From the NCBI GenBank assembly GCA_003216375.1, contig QCIZ01000002.1, forward strand, positions 124,001 to 188,000: a stretch of DNA of 64,000 nt, in the 5' to 3' direction. This document shows, piece after piece, positions 8,301 through 17,646 of the stretch; position 1 is the stretch's first letter; each line of letters begins with the position of its first letter. Below the pieces are notes generated by a model, which ran no database searches, was not told the origin of the DNA, and was given only the letters and a program-made list of their open reading frames with translations. This DNA is from Prochlorococcus sp. AG-402-O21. GTDB lineage: Bacteria > Cyanobacteriota > Cyanobacteriia > PCC-6307 > Cyanobiaceae. The position numbers were made by a program, and so were the translations under genes.

Positions 8301-8572
8301 GTAACACCTGAATATTTAATCAACCAATAATTAACTCTTCTTCTCACATTAAAAGGCATTTCATTTTGGAGTTGAATTAATTCCATAGCCCCCAGTCGTT
8401 TTAGTTCTCTTGATTCAAGAGTCCACATTTTTTCCGCTTCACAAATCAAACGAGCCCAACTTCTTGAGTGCTGCCATTGTCTCAAGCGCTTTTTTAATTC
8501 GTTACCGTCAGTTTTACTTTCAACAAGATGCAACTGACCAACTATATTTCCTTTAGTGAAATATTTTCTCAT
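8285..8572 (-). CDS. Hypothetical basic protein, 95 aa
   Basis: I do not recognise a family. The protein is basic and helical, rich in Arg/Trp pairs (KKRLRQWQHSRSWARLICEA and RRRVNYWLIKYSG), with no signal or membrane segment. The positive charge would suit nucleic-acid or ribosome contact, but that is speculation. Its last codons form part of a strong hairpin. The start ATG at 8572 has no clear ribosome site. It sits between the DnaQ-like gene and hisS on the same strand, about 95 bases after the former. Confidence 0.6.
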   Translation of the reverse strand: MRKYFTKGNIVGQLHLVESKTDGNELKKRLRQWQHSRSWARLICEAEKMWTLESRELKRLGAMELIQLQNEMPFNVRRRVNYWLIKYSGVTRLED

Positions 8573-8667
8573 AAATTAATCATGGAGAAAACTCTAGAAA
8601 AACTCATTACTCAACACATTAAACACATATCAAAGATTTGAAATGAGTACTTTATGAAAAATCCACT

Positions 8668-9513
8668 TTAATCATGAAAGTCAACCTCATGCACAGGGAA
8701 TTCTAGTTTTTCCATATCCCTACGACTCATTTTTCTAGACCAGGCACCCTTAATTGCATCATTCCATCGAAAGCCAGCGTTTCTTGCTAGATGCCTTTTT
8801 TCATAGGAGATCTCAGCACGAAGAAGAACTTTTGGTTCTAACGCTCTAATCAACATTTTTTCAAGTTCACTACATCTTTTAAAGACCTCTGCCAAATATA
8901 TGCAATCTGTCAAAGCTCTATGTGCATTCCAGACTGGTACACCATAAGCCAATGCAAGATCTCTTACAGAAGGGCGAGTCTTTAATTGTCTATCAACTGG
9001 CCAAGTTATGTCGTCCATAGAGCAAATCCATTGTTTTTCAATCTGAGGTAATTCATTAAGACCAAACCATTTCATATCAAATTCTGCATTGTGAGCAACA
9101 ATCACATCTGATACTCGAACCAAAGATTCAAAATATTTAATTGCTTCAGATAGAGGTTGAGGTAATCTAGTTATTTCAGCAGGAATATTATTTATTTTTT
9201 CTGCATTATTTATTTCAACTGGTAACAGGAAGGATTGTTGCGCCAATACAGATCGATTTTTGACATTAAAAAGGATCGAACCCACTTCAAGACAATCATC
9301 CTTTTTATTATCAAGGCCAGTAGTTTCAGTATCCAAAATTAAGATATTCTCAGGTGAATTCTCTTTTTTTAAAATTTCAGGCTGTTCTTCGTTTGGTTTC
9401 AAAGAACTTTTTTCTCCTAGCTCTTCCTCTTTTTTTTTAGCAATTTTTTTAGTTGTTCCATTTAGAAAATCAAGCTGTTCACTCTCTTTCTGATGAGTTT
9501 GCTTTTCTTTCAC
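8668..9513 (-). CDS. DnaQ-like 3'-5' exonuclease
   Basis: After a charged, Lys/Glu-rich, probably disordered stretch (residues 1-55) comes a DEDDh exonuclease fold. ILDTETTGL gives Asp61 and Glu63, AHNAEFD gives Asp146, and AHRALTD gives His198 and Asp203, completing the metal and catalytic set. The C-terminal 60 residues (KRHLARNAGFRWNDAIKGAW) form a small extra domain seen in DNA-polymerase-III-epsilon-like proteins of cyanobacteria. It could proofread or trim DNA or RNA ends. Whether it is the replicative epsilon subunit or a free exonuclease cannot be told from sequence alone. Confidence 0.8.
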   Translation of the reverse strand: MKEKQTHQKESEQLDFLNGTTKKIAKKKEEELGEKSSLKPNEEQPEILKKENSPENILILDTETTGLDNKKDDCLEVGSILFNVKNRSVLAQQSFLLPVEINNAEKINNIPAEITRLPQPLSEAIKYFESLVRVSDVIVAHNAEFDMKWFGLNELPQIEKQWICSMDDITWPVDRQLKTRPSVRDLALAYGVPVWNAHRALTDCIYLAEVFKRCSELEKMLIRALEPKVLLRAEISYEKRHLARNAGFRWNDAIKGAWSRKMSRRDMEKLEFPVHEVDFHD

Positions 9514-9610
9514 ATTAAAATTAATTAGTCATGCCTCTATTATTATCAAAAAAACAGAGTTGAATAAAAACTTAGCAGAAAATTAAAAATAAAAATTCTT
9601 CTATTTAACT

Positions 9611-9616
9611 TATAAT
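9611..9616 (+). promoter_or_regulatory. Possible -10 box (TATAAT) ahead of the DUF1350 gene
   Basis: A consensus TATAAT lies 38 bases before the ATG of the next plus-strand gene, in a divergent gap of 140 bases. No good -35 hexamer is visible at the usual distance, which is common in Prochlorococcus promoters. Confidence 0.4.
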
Positions 9617-9653
9617 CGTTATCTATTTCTCTCTCTAGAGTAATTATTCATCG

Positions 9654-10379
9654 ATGAGTACTACTAGACGAATAAATAATGTTTCTTGTCAATGGCCGTC
9701 TAGGCCAGTTGGTCTTATAGAAATAATTGGAGGTAGCTATATTTCAATAAAGCCAGAGGTTACGTACAAAAGACTTATTTCTGGTTTTTTGCAAAGAAAT
9801 TTTGCAATACATGCATGGAGCTATATACCTAATTTTGATCATCAACTTCAAGCGAATGAAGCATGGAAGCAATTCCGTCAATCTCGAAAAGTTCTTGAGA
9901 CAAGAGTTGGTATAATACCAAACTCAATAAGATTGGGTCATAGTCTTGGCTGCAAATTACATTTGCTCGCGCCGGATGGAGGAAGGAATTGCGATGGTTT
10001 AGTAGCTATAAGCTTTAACAATTTCAAGGCAGATAAATCTATACCTATGCTTGGCAAAATGTCTCAGAGGCTAAATTTCCAAACTGAATTTAGTCCGAGT
10101 CCCTCTGAAACATTCACTCTTATTAGAGAACACTATGAACAAAGAAATAATCTATTAATAAAATTTAAAAATGATAATCTAGATCAAAATAATTTATTAC
10201 TAAAATCATTAAGGGGTAGAAATTCTGATAAGTCTAAAATCATGCGACTTGAAGGTAATCATCTAACCCCAGTAGGCGTAGGTCTAAGAGAAAAGTTACT
10301 GAAATCTAATTTCCAAAATTCTTCAAAATATAAAAAAATTGATTTTATGGTCGATCAAATAACTAATTGGGCAATTTAA
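9654..10379 (+). CDS. DUF1350 family protein, alpha/beta-hydrolase-like
   Basis: The 241-residue protein matches the cyanobacterial/plastid family DUF1350. It begins near WPSRPVGLIEIIGGSYIS and carries a nucleophile-elbow-like motif RLGHSLGCKLHLL (Ser97). A late LEGNHLTPVG supplies a possible catalytic histidine (His203). These features suggest an alpha/beta-hydrolase fold of unknown substrate. There is no signal peptide, so it is cytosolic or stromal-type. It stands alone on the plus strand and converges with acs, the stop codons being two bases apart. The family is well supported; activity is not established. Confidence 0.8.
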   Translation: MSTTRRINNVSCQWPSRPVGLIEIIGGSYISIKPEVTYKRLISGFLQRNFAIHAWSYIPNFDHQLQANEAWKQFRQSRKVLETRVGIIPNSIRLGHSLGCKLHLLAPDGGRNCDGLVAISFNNFKADKSIPMLGKMSQRLNFQTEFSPSPSETFTLIREHYEQRNNLLIKFKNDNLDQNNLLLKSLRGRNSDKSKIMRLEGNHLTPVGVGLREKLLKSNFQNSSKYKKIDFMVDQITNWAI

Positions 10380-10381
10380 TG

Positions 10382-12409
10382 TTAACTTCTTAATTTATCT
10401 AAAACTGATCTATCTTCAAGAGTACTTGTATCTCCGCTTATTTCATCACCCGAAGCCAGTGCTCTCAAAATTCTTCTCATTATTTTTCCACTTCGTGTTT
10501 TAGGAAGAGAATCAGTGAATTTAATTTCATCAGGTTTAGCAATAGGTCCTATTTCATTAATGACGTGTTCTTTTAAATGCGCTTCAATATTTTTATTTGA
10601 CTCTGCTCCAGTTTTCAAAGTGACAAAGGCCACTATTGATTCCCCTGTTAAATCATCAGGCCTACCCACAACTGCAGCTTCTGAGACGAACTCATGACTT
10701 ACTAAGGCTGATTCTATTTCCATTGTACCAAGCCTATGACCAGAGACATTTATAACATCATCAACTCGACCCATAACCCAAAAATAACCTTCTTCGTCTT
10801 TTCGAGCTCCATCACCAGCAAAATATAAATAGCTATTATCTGAAGGTTTTAAATACTCCCAATAACTCTCTCTAAATCTTTTTTCATCTCCATAAACATT
10901 TCTCATCATTCCTGGCCATGGTCTTTTAACTACTAAATATCCACCCTCATTACTAGCTACAGAGTCCCCGTCTGAATTGACGACTTCAGCTTCAATTCCA
11001 GGTAAAGGGAAAGTTGCTGAACCAGGCTTGGTTGGAGTCGCACCAGGAAGTGGGCTAATCATTACACCTCCCGTTTCTGTTTGCCACCAAGTATCAACTA
11101 TTGGGCATCTCCCCCCTCCAATGACATCTCGATACCAGATCCAAGCCTCAGGATTAATTGGCTCTCCAACAGTTCCTAAAAGTCTCAAGCTAGATAAATC
11201 ATATTGATTAGGAATCTTTTCTCCCGCTTTCATAAAGGCCCTTATAGCGGTTGGAGCAGTATAAAAAATCGAAATTTTATGCTTCTGAATTACATCCCAA
11301 AAAGCTCCTGGATTTGACGGTCTAGGAACTCCTTCATACATAACAGTAGTTGCTCCATTAGATAGTGGCCCGTAGACGATATAACTATGTCCCGTTATCC
11401 AACCCACATCAGCCGTACACCAATAAACATCATTTTCACGAATATCAAAGATCCATTTAAAAGTTAAATGAGACCAAAGGTTATAACCAGCAGTTGTATG
11501 AACTACTCCCTTTGGCTTGCCTGTAGAACCAGAGGTATATAAAACAAATAAGCAATCCTCACTATCCATTTGTTCAGGCAAGCATTCTTCAGATTGACTA
11601 TCTACAATTTCATGCCACCAATAATCTCTACCATCCTCCATAGCAATAGTTTTTTTAGTCCTCTGAACGACTAATACTGATTCGACCATTGGACAAGCAC
11701 CACCTTCCAATGCTGAGTCAACAGCATCTTTGAGAGGAATTACTTTATCTTTTCTAAAGCCACCATCTGCCGTAATTATTGCTTTCGCTTCACCATTAAT
11801 CAATCGATCTCTTAGCGCCTCAGATGAAAAGCCTCCAAACACTACTGAATGTGGTGCTCCGATTCTTGCACAAGCAAGCATCGCAATTGCGGCTTCAGGA
11901 ACCATAGGCATATACAAAGCGACAAGATCTCCTTTCTCAATACCAATAGATTTGAGTGCATTGGCTGCTTTGCAGACTTCTTTGTGTAATTGTTTGTAAG
12001 TATATTTTCTTTGATCACCTGGCTCTCCTTCCCAAATCAACGCAATTTTGTCAGCTGATTGAGTATTTAAGTGGCGATCTAAACAATTAAAAGAAATATT
12101 TATTTTACCTCCATCAAACCATTTAGCGAATGGTGGATTGGACCAATCCAGTACCTTATCAAAAGATTTAAACCAATTTAATTCTTCTCTAGCTGCATCA
12201 CCCCAAAATTTATTTGGATCTGATTTAGCCATCTGCGACATTTCCAAGTACTTAGAAAAAGATGAGATTCTACTTTTACTGGAAAAGTCTTCAGAGGGAG
12301 GAAAAACTCTCTGCTCCTGAAGAACAGACTCAATAGAGTTAGAATTGTCTGAATTCATGAAAGATAAAAACAACTTTTCATTTATTGCATTCAAGCTATT
12401 TCTGAGCAA
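10382..12409 (-). CDS. acs: Acetyl-CoA synthetase
   Basis: This enzyme activates acetate with ATP and CoA via acetyl-AMP. It is 675 residues long from the first ATG. An internal ATG at 12358 ([12 protein letters not shown]) would give about 658, closer to the usual 650; neither has a ribosome site. It shows the ANL-family P-loop [14 protein letters not shown], the [10 protein letters not shown] motif, [16 protein letters not shown], and the C-terminal [11 protein letters not shown], whose lysine is the known acetylation switch of Acs enzymes. In a phototroph it recovers acetate for lipid and central metabolism. It converges with the DUF1350 gene and diverges from the HAD gene. Confidence 0.96.
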   Translation of the reverse strand: MLRNSLNAINEKLFLSFMNSDNSNSIESVLQEQRVFPPSEDFSSKSRISSFSKYLEMSQMAKSDPNKFWGDAAREELNWFKSFDKVLDWSNPPFAKWFDGGKINISFNCLDRHLNTQSADKIALIWEGEPGDQRKYTYKQLHKEVCKAANALKSIGIEKGDLVALYMPMVPEAAIAMLACARIGAPHSVVFGGFSSEALRDRLINGEAKAIITADGGFRKDKVIPLKDAVDSALEGGACPMVESVLVVQRTKKTIAMEDGRDYWWHEIVDSQSEECLPEQMDSEDCLFVLYTSGSTGKPKGVVHTTAGYNLWSHLTFKWIFDIRENDVYWCTADVGWITGHSYIVYGPLSNGATTVMYEGVPRPSNPGAFWDVIQKHKISIFYTAPTAIRAFMKAGEKIPNQYDLSSLRLLGTVGEPINPEAWIWYRDVIGGGRCPIVDTWWQTETGGVMISPLPGATPTKPGSATFPLPGIEAEVVNSDGDSVASNEGGYLVVKRPWPGMMRNVYGDEKRFRESYWEYLKPSDNSYLYFAGDGARKDEEGYFWVMGRVDDVINVSGHRLGTMEIESALVSHEFVSEAAVVGRPDDLTGESIVAFVTLKTGAESNKNIEAHLKEHVINEIGPIAKPDEIKFTDSLPKTRSGKIMRRILRALASGDEISGDTSTLEDRSVLDKLRS

Positions 12410-12450
12410 AAGGCTTGAATAGTGAGACTCTTATTTAAAACAAATTCACA

Positions 12451-13131
12451 ATGAAGAAAAATTGGGATTTCCCTAAAGCATTTTTATTTGATCTAGATGG
12501 AGTTTTAATTAATTCAGAACCCTTACATGGTCAGGCATGGAAAGAAACAGCCTCGTTTTTTGATCTAAATCTAACTCAAAGCCAACTAAAGCTCTTAAGA
12601 GGCAGAAGAAGAATTGATTGTGCAAATGAACTAGTTAAAATGATTTCTATGGATGTTAGAACAGAAGAATTACTAGCTTTACATAAACCCATCTCAAGAA
12701 AGCTTATTCTCACCGCACAAGCAATGCCAGGAGGTGAGAGTTTGGTCAAAAGATGTCATAAAGAAAATATTCCGATGGCGTTAGTAACAAGTAGCAGCCA
12801 TGAATCTGTCGAGATAAAAACAGCGCCTCATAAATGGATGAATTTATTTTCTATTAGAGTTCTTGGCGATGACAAACTACTAAAAAAAGGGAAACCTGCC
12901 CCAGATCCATACCTTTTAGCTGCTAAAAAATTAAATATTGCGCCTAAAGAATGCTGGGCTGTCGAAGATTCCATTTCTGGAGTATCTTCAGCACTTGCGG
13001 CTGGATGTTTTGTTTTCTTTTTAAAAGAAAACAGTGATGCACAACCGAAAAAAGAATTTTTCGAACAAAGCAAAAACTTAAACGAAATAAATCATTTAAA
13101 AGAAATTGAGAAAATATTGAGTGATTACTAA
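12451..13131 (+). CDS. HAD-family phosphatase/phosphoglucomutase-like
   Basis: The HAD signature FLFDLDGVLINSEPLH (nucleophile Asp14, acid/base Asp16) opens the protein. A four-helix cap follows, then MALVTSSSHES (motif II), KKGKPAPDPYL (motif III lysine) and CWAVEDSISGVSSALAAG (motif IV). At 226 residues this is the CbbY/Gph/beta-phosphoglucomutase subgroup, soluble and magnesium-dependent. The substrate cannot be assigned; sugar phosphates are usual. It converges tail to tail with sds, stop codons two bases apart, and diverges from acs with about 40 bases between starts. Confidence 0.85.
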   Translation: MKKNWDFPKAFLFDLDGVLINSEPLHGQAWKETASFFDLNLTQSQLKLLRGRRRIDCANELVKMISMDVRTEELLALHKPISRKLILTAQAMPGGESLVKRCHKENIPMALVTSSSHESVEIKTAPHKWMNLFSIRVLGDDKLLKKGKPAPDPYLLAAKKLNIAPKECWAVEDSISGVSSALAAGCFVFFLKENSDAQPKKEFFEQSKNLNEINHLKEIEKILSDY

Positions 13132-13132
13132 A

Positions 13133-14104
13133 TTAATAGAGCCTGCTAATAACGAATTCAGGCAATTCAAGCAATGCTTTTTTTGATGGTGAATCTGGTA
13201 ACCAAGAAATTGAATCTTTAGACTCAGAAGCGAATTTCTCTGCTAATTCTCTTGATTTCTTTATTGCATTTGAATCCCTTACTAGAGACAGAGCCTTATC
13301 AAGATCATCTTTTTTTAGGAATTTCCCATTAATAAGTTCGCTAAGAGTTGGATTCTCGTCCAAAGCATAGAAAACAGGTGCCGTAAGGTAACCACTCTGA
13401 AGATCGCTGGCCGCAGGTTTTCCTAATTGTTCATCATTACCAGTAAAATCGAGAATATCGTCTACGACTTGAAACGCTAATCCTAATTGTCTTCCAAAAA
13501 AATAAAGTGAATTTAAACTCTCTTGATCTACATCAGATAAAACACCAATAGCCTTTGAGCTATTAGCGATAAGTGAAGCTGTTTTACAATAACTTTTTTC
13601 TAAATAACTCTCAAATGATTGACTAGAATCAAATCTATTTAAACCCTGTTTTATTTCACCTTCAGCCAAGTCCATAATTACCCTGCTTAATAATTTAACG
13701 ACATCTAAATTCTCAAGATTTGCTAGATGCCAACTCGCTTGTGCAAATAGAAAATCCCCTGCAAGTACAGCTATCCTGGGATCAAATCGACTATGTACAG
13801 TTTCAACACCTCTTCGAGTATCTGCTTCATCAACAACATCATCATGAACAAGAGAGGCGGTATGAATCATCTCCGTAATTTGGGCCAATTTTCGATGCTT
13901 CAAAGGAAGATCCTTTTCAGAGGTCAATGCTCTTGAAAGCAATAGGACTATTCCAGGCCTTAAACGTTTTCCACCAGCACTAAAAAGGTGTTCTGCAGCC
14001 GCCTGCAAGATAGGGTGTCCAGCACCTATAAGGCTGCGAAGATCTAAAAGCAATGCTTCTAGATCAAGTTCTACAGGTTGAAGAATTTCCGTGACTGTGG
14101 CCAT
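13133..14104 (-). CDS. sds: Solanesyl (long-chain prenyl) diphosphate synthase
   Basis: This trans-prenyltransferase adds isopentenyl units to make the C45 tail of plastoquinone-9. The first aspartate-rich motif is LVHDDVVDEAD (Asp88, Asp89, Asp92) and the second is VVDDILDF (Asp215, Asp216, Asp219). GGKRLRP (45-51) binds diphosphate. The residues before the first motif are small, which allows a long chain product, as in cyanobacterial SDS. At 323 residues the length is typical. It is the last gene of the comB-nitrilase-amidase-murI-sds run, 22 bases after murI. Confidence 0.93.
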   Translation of the reverse strand: MATVTEILQPVELDLEALLLDLRSLIGAGHPILQAAAEHLFSAGGKRLRPGIVLLLSRALTSEKDLPLKHRKLAQITEMIHTASLVHDDVVDEADTRRGVETVHSRFDPRIAVLAGDFLFAQASWHLANLENLDVVKLLSRVIMDLAEGEIKQGLNRFDSSQSFESYLEKSYCKTASLIANSSKAIGVLSDVDQESLNSLYFFGRQLGLAFQVVDDILDFTGNDEQLGKPAASDLQSGYLTAPVFYALDENPTLSELINGKFLKKDDLDKALSLVRDSNAIKKSRELAEKFASESKDSISWLPDSPSKKALLELPEFVISRLY

Positions 14105-14126
14105 AAAACCGCTCTACCTTTTGATA

Positions 14127-14924
14127 TTAAGAGACACAACCCTTCTTCTGCAGCGAAACGAGATTAACTTCAGGAAACACGTTTAACCAATGCTTGGCCT
14201 TAAAAGGAAACTGTTTAAGATTGGAGGTTACATAAAACTTTGAATCAACTAAAAATTTTTTTTCTGAAAAATCGCTTATTTTTGAATCCATAAACAACCT
14301 TAATTTTAAAGAAAGAGCCTCAGCAGGGTCTATTAATTTAACACTAGACGGTAGTATTTCTGTGAGTAAAGGCGTTATGAGAGGATAATGACTACAGCCA
14401 AGAATTAAAGAATCAATTTTTTGATTTAAAAGAGGTTTTAAATATTTAATTGCAATATCAATAAGCTCATCTGAATTGATTTTATCCATTTCAATCATCG
14501 GAACAAATTCCGGACATGATTGTTCTATTACTAAAGTTTTTGGCTTGAACTTTAAAATCGCATTTGTATAAGCCTTGGTTTTAACTGTGGAGGGAGTAGC
14601 AAGAACACCCACCTTTGATTCATCGATTGTTGAGGCTGCAGAACCAATCAAGTCAAAAACAGGAACATCTAAATTTTTCTTTATAACGTCCAACGCTATT
14701 GCATTTGTTGTGTTACAAGCAACCAAAAAAGCATCGATATTTTGATGCCTAAACCAATATGATATTTCTTCAGCAATTAGTTTGATTTCATTGGTTGTCT
14801 TTAATCCATAGGGAAGTCTCGCCGTATCAGCCAGATATATAAATGAAGTATTGGGACATAATTCAATAACCTTTTTTAAAACTGTGAAGCCTCCAACACC
14901 ACTATCAAACATTCCAAGACGCAT
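14127..14924 (-). CDS. murI: Glutamate racemase
   Basis: MurI makes D-glutamate for peptidoglycan. The protein begins MRLGMFDSGVGGFTVLK. The two catalytic cysteines are visible in VACNTTNA (Cys70) and LGCSHYPL (Cys177), and DSGVGG and LADTARLPYG are standard family landmarks. At 265 residues it is of normal length, soluble and cytosolic. It follows the amidase stop by two bases, so the two cell-wall genes are probably cotranscribed and perhaps translationally coupled. Confidence 0.96.
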   Translation of the reverse strand: MRLGMFDSGVGGFTVLKKVIELCPNTSFIYLADTARLPYGLKTTNEIKLIAEEISYWFRHQNIDAFLVACNTTNAIALDVIKKNLDVPVFDLIGSAASTIDESKVGVLATPSTVKTKAYTNAILKFKPKTLVIEQSCPEFVPMIEMDKINSDELIDIAIKYLKPLLNQKIDSLILGCSHYPLITPLLTEILPSSVKLIDPAEALSLKLRLFMDSKISDFSEKKFLVDSKFYVTSNLKQFPFKAKHWLNVFPEVNLVSLQKKGCVS

Positions 14925-14926
14925 AC

Positions 14927-16015
14927 CTAATTAGAAACGCTGAGATAATTCAGTATTCCTTTCGCAATAGCAAAAGACATTTTATCTCTGTAAGCTTTTT
15001 GTCGTAATAAATCTGCATCAAACATACCAGTAACAAATCCAATCTCTACCAAAGCTGCAGGCATGGAAGTTTTTCTAATCACATAAAAGCGAGATCTACG
15101 AACCCCCCTATCAGGGCTTTGCGGAGAAAAGATTAAAATCTGTTTTTGAATATTTTTTGCTAAAGAATAGCCTTTATAACCAGAGTAATAATAAGTCTCT
15201 AAACCATTTACATCTTTTCGCTTCCCTCTTGTTGCATTTGCATGAATACTTACAAAAGCATTAGCTTGTGAATTATTAGCTTTAGTAACTCTTGGTTGCA
15301 AGTCTAATGTTCTCTCAAAGTTCCTAGTGAGTATTGTTTCAACACCTTTATTTGTTAGAAATGATGAAACACTCTTTGAGACCTCTAAAACAATATCAGT
15401 TTCTCTTAACCCATTTATTCCAACCGCACCAGGGTCTGAACCCCCATGGCCAGGATCTATAACTACTTTATACTTTCCATATGGGACATTAGGCAAGGTA
15501 GAAATATCTAAATCTTGAATCTTTATTTTTTCATAAGTTCTTTTTATTGAGTTTCTTAAGATATTACCTTCTTCAATAGAACGAAAAGAATTACTTTCTA
15601 AACCAACGAATTTCAATTCCCAATTGTTTGGAGAAGTACCAATTAATCTTAATTTTGAGTGTTCTAATTCAACTGAGGGTAAAAACTCTATAACAAGCCT
15701 TGTTTTACCCTTGGAAGGTTTACCTAGTCTAATTTCCTTAACTGATCCATTCCCTTTAATAGTTCTAGGTCTACTTAATTCTCCAGGAAAATCAATCCAT
15801 ACCCTTTCACCTTTATTTATAGTTGATGACTGATAAAAAGCATCTAATTTAGTCCCAGAAGAAGTTCTTAATTTAAGGCTACCGTTACTTGTCAAAGCCC
15901 AAGCTGCAAGCGCACTAGCAGATTTGAGCGGCAAAGTAATAAACAGGTTGGAACAAAAAATAAATCCAGTAAACAATGCTAATTTTGACTTTAAAGATTG
16001 ATCTTTAAACATCAA
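14927..16015 (-). CDS. N-acetylmuramoyl-L-alanine amidase with AMIN domain
   Basis: A hydrophobic N-terminus (10-35) acts as signal or anchor. An AMIN-type beta domain (about 38-135) and a linker follow. The Amidase_3 catalytic domain from about 183 carries the zinc ligands in IDPGHGG (His190), GLRETD (Glu205) and VSIHANA (His258), with the catalytic VEIGFVTG near the end. It cleaves the amide between muramic acid and the stem peptide in the periplasm, for daughter-cell separation. The 362-residue length fits AmiC-like proteins with a single AMIN domain. The start overlaps the nitrilase stop by four bases. Confidence 0.92.
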   Translation of the reverse strand: MMFKDQSLKSKLALFTGFIFCSNLFITLPLKSASALAAWALTSNGSLKLRTSSGTKLDAFYQSSTINKGERVWIDFPGELSRPRTIKGNGSVKEIRLGKPSKGKTRLVIEFLPSVELEHSKLRLIGTSPNNWELKFVGLESNSFRSIEEGNILRNSIKRTYEKIKIQDLDISTLPNVPYGKYKVVIDPGHGGSDPGAVGINGLRETDIVLEVSKSVSSFLTNKGVETILTRNFERTLDLQPRVTKANNSQANAFVSIHANATRGKRKDVNGLETYYYSGYKGYSLAKNIQKQILIFSPQSPDRGVRRSRFYVIRKTSMPAALVEIGFVTGMFDADLLRQKAYRDKMSFAIAKGILNYLSVSN

Positions 16016-16836
16016 ATGAAAAGCTGTGTTTTTCTATGTTTAAGGCTGGGCATTTGCCCTCTAATTCTCTCAACTCTTTCTTTATCAGCAGGAGCTATCG
16101 CTGCTCCTTGAACCACCCCTGCATCTGCCAGGACCGTGCCCCATGGATCAATAACCATCGCATGTCCATGACTTTGTCTTCTGCCATAATGGCGACCAGT
16201 TTGGGCTGGTGCAACAACATAAGCTGTATTTTCAATAGCTCTTGCTTGAAGTAAAACTTGCCAGTGATCTTTACCAGTAAAAGCAGTGAAAGCGGCGGGA
16301 ATCATTAATAAATCTGCACCCTTATTTACCAAATCTCGATAAAGCTCAGGGAATCTTACGTCATAACAAATTGAGAGTCCGATTTTGCAAAGACCTGGCA
16401 CATCAACAACAGGTGGCGATTCACTTCCAGACACAATTGTTTCAGATTCTCTATAAGTGTTACCTTCAGGTAGATCAACGTCGAATAAGTGAATCTTGTC
16501 ATATCTAGCCAAAGATTGACCATCCTTTCCAAACAATTCGGCTCTATTTAAAGTTCTTTCTCCATCACCAGCGGGGACAGGAAAACCACCTCCAAGCAAA
16601 ACGACTTGATATCTTCTTGCCATTGTGACTAAAAAGCTATTGCATTTTTCGTAAATTGATGATGCAATTTTTAGTTTTTTTTGATCCTCACCCAAAAAAG
16701 CAAAGTTTTCAGGAAGCCCAACAAGATCAGCCCCACGCCTTGACGCTAACTCAATTTGTTCTTCTGCCGCATTGAGATTTGCATCTATATCTGAGGTACT
16801 TGTTAGCTGTAAGGCCGCAGCCAAAAAATCTGACAC
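16012..16836 (-). CDS. Nitrilase-family carbon-nitrogen hydrolase (Nit1/Nit2-like)
   Basis: The Glu-Lys-Cys catalytic triad is complete: LPENFAFLGE (Glu43), YDKIHLFD (Lys114) and LSICYDVRFPELYR (Cys157). The sequence is closest in style to Nit1/Nit2 amidases, which repair deaminated glutathione or hydrolyse omega-amides. The choice between them is not possible by eye. At 274 residues it is a typical soluble homomultimer subunit. It lies 29 bases after comB and overlaps the amidase start by four bases. Confidence 0.88.
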   Translation of the reverse strand: MSDFLAAALQLTSTSDIDANLNAAEEQIELASRRGADLVGLPENFAFLGEDQKKLKIASSIYEKCNSFLVTMARRYQVVLLGGGFPVPAGDGERTLNRAELFGKDGQSLARYDKIHLFDVDLPEGNTYRESETIVSGSESPPVVDVPGLCKIGLSICYDVRFPELYRDLVNKGADLLMIPAAFTAFTGKDHWQVLLQARAIENTAYVVAPAQTGRHYGRRQSHGHAMVIDPWGTVLADAGVVQGAAIAPADKERVERIRGQMPSLKHRKTQLFI

Positions 16837-16865
16837 TGAGTTAAAAAAGAAAAATAATTTGAAAG

Positions 16866-17600
16866 TTAGCTTGAGCGAAGTACGCCCATCTCAGTCTGTT
16901 TTGGAATAACAGAAAGATTGTCCAAAGAGGCGCAACAAGCGAAATCATCATCATGATTGCCTATTCCTGCAAGTCTTTGTCCATGACTTGCAATACGTAA
17001 ACATCCTTCAACATCATTCTCCCAAGTTTTCCACAATGCGATAGAGGCCATCAGCTCATCATTTAATACTTGAACGGACTCTAATTGATCCATTAAAAGA
17101 GAGGATAAAGCTCCAGCGGCCAAAGAATCTTCAAGAGAGTAAGAGCCTTCCCAACCACTCCCTACAATCCAAACTTCATTTGGGTTATCACTTTTCAATC
17201 TTTCAGCAATAGCTTTTCTGTTCGGAAGTGCCATTGTGTATAAACTTTTGGATTCCCTAACACGATGGAGTGATCTTGTTCCATTAGTAGTACTCATGAA
17301 AACTCTTTTGCCTCTTACATTTTCGGTTGAAACTCCCAATGGAGAATTTCCTAAGTCAAACCCATCTAATTTTTTTCCTCCTCTCTCCCCTACAAGAATT
17401 TTATCCTTTTCAGAGAAAGACTTTGCTTCATTCTTAAGTTCATCAACATCTGCAAACACCTGTACTGAATCAGCACCATTTTCAAGAGCCCAAGCAATTG
17501 TTGTTGTAGCTCTAAGAACATCAATTACGACTGAAGATTCAGGAATAATCCCGCTTGGCACATCTGCTGCTACAGAATAATAAGAAAGTTTCATTTCCAC
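16866..17600 (-). CDS. comB: 2-phosphosulfolactate phosphatase family (ComB)
   Basis: The protein has the ComB landmarks [47 protein letters not shown] and a late [11 protein letters not shown]. The named family hydrolyses 2-phosphosulfolactate to sulfolactate with magnesium, a step first known from coenzyme M synthesis. Cyanobacteria do not make coenzyme M, so here it may serve sulfolactate formation or act on another substrate; this is inference. A second ATG two codons in ([11 protein letters not shown]) may be the start. It opens the five-gene minus-strand run and diverges from ubiD. Confidence 0.82.
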   Translation of the reverse strand: MEMKLSYYSVAADVPSGIIPESSVVIDVLRATTTIAWALENGADSVQVFADVDELKNEAKSFSEKDKILVGERGGKKLDGFDLGNSPLGVSTENVRGKRVFMSTTNGTRSLHRVRESKSLYTMALPNRKAIAERLKSDNPNEVWIVGSGWEGSYSLEDSLAAGALSSLLMDQLESVQVLNDELMASIALWKTWENDVEGCLRIASHGQRLAGIGNHDDDFACCASLDNLSVIPKQTEMGVLRSS

Positions 17601-17646
17601 AAACGCTGATAACTTGCGTCACAGTAACTAGATAATTAGGTTAATC

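Noticed and set aside
15327-15518. 63-codon plus-strand frame inside the amidase gene
   Set aside because: It is antisense to the catalytic domain, whose zinc ligands and spacing are intact. There is no independent sign of coding.
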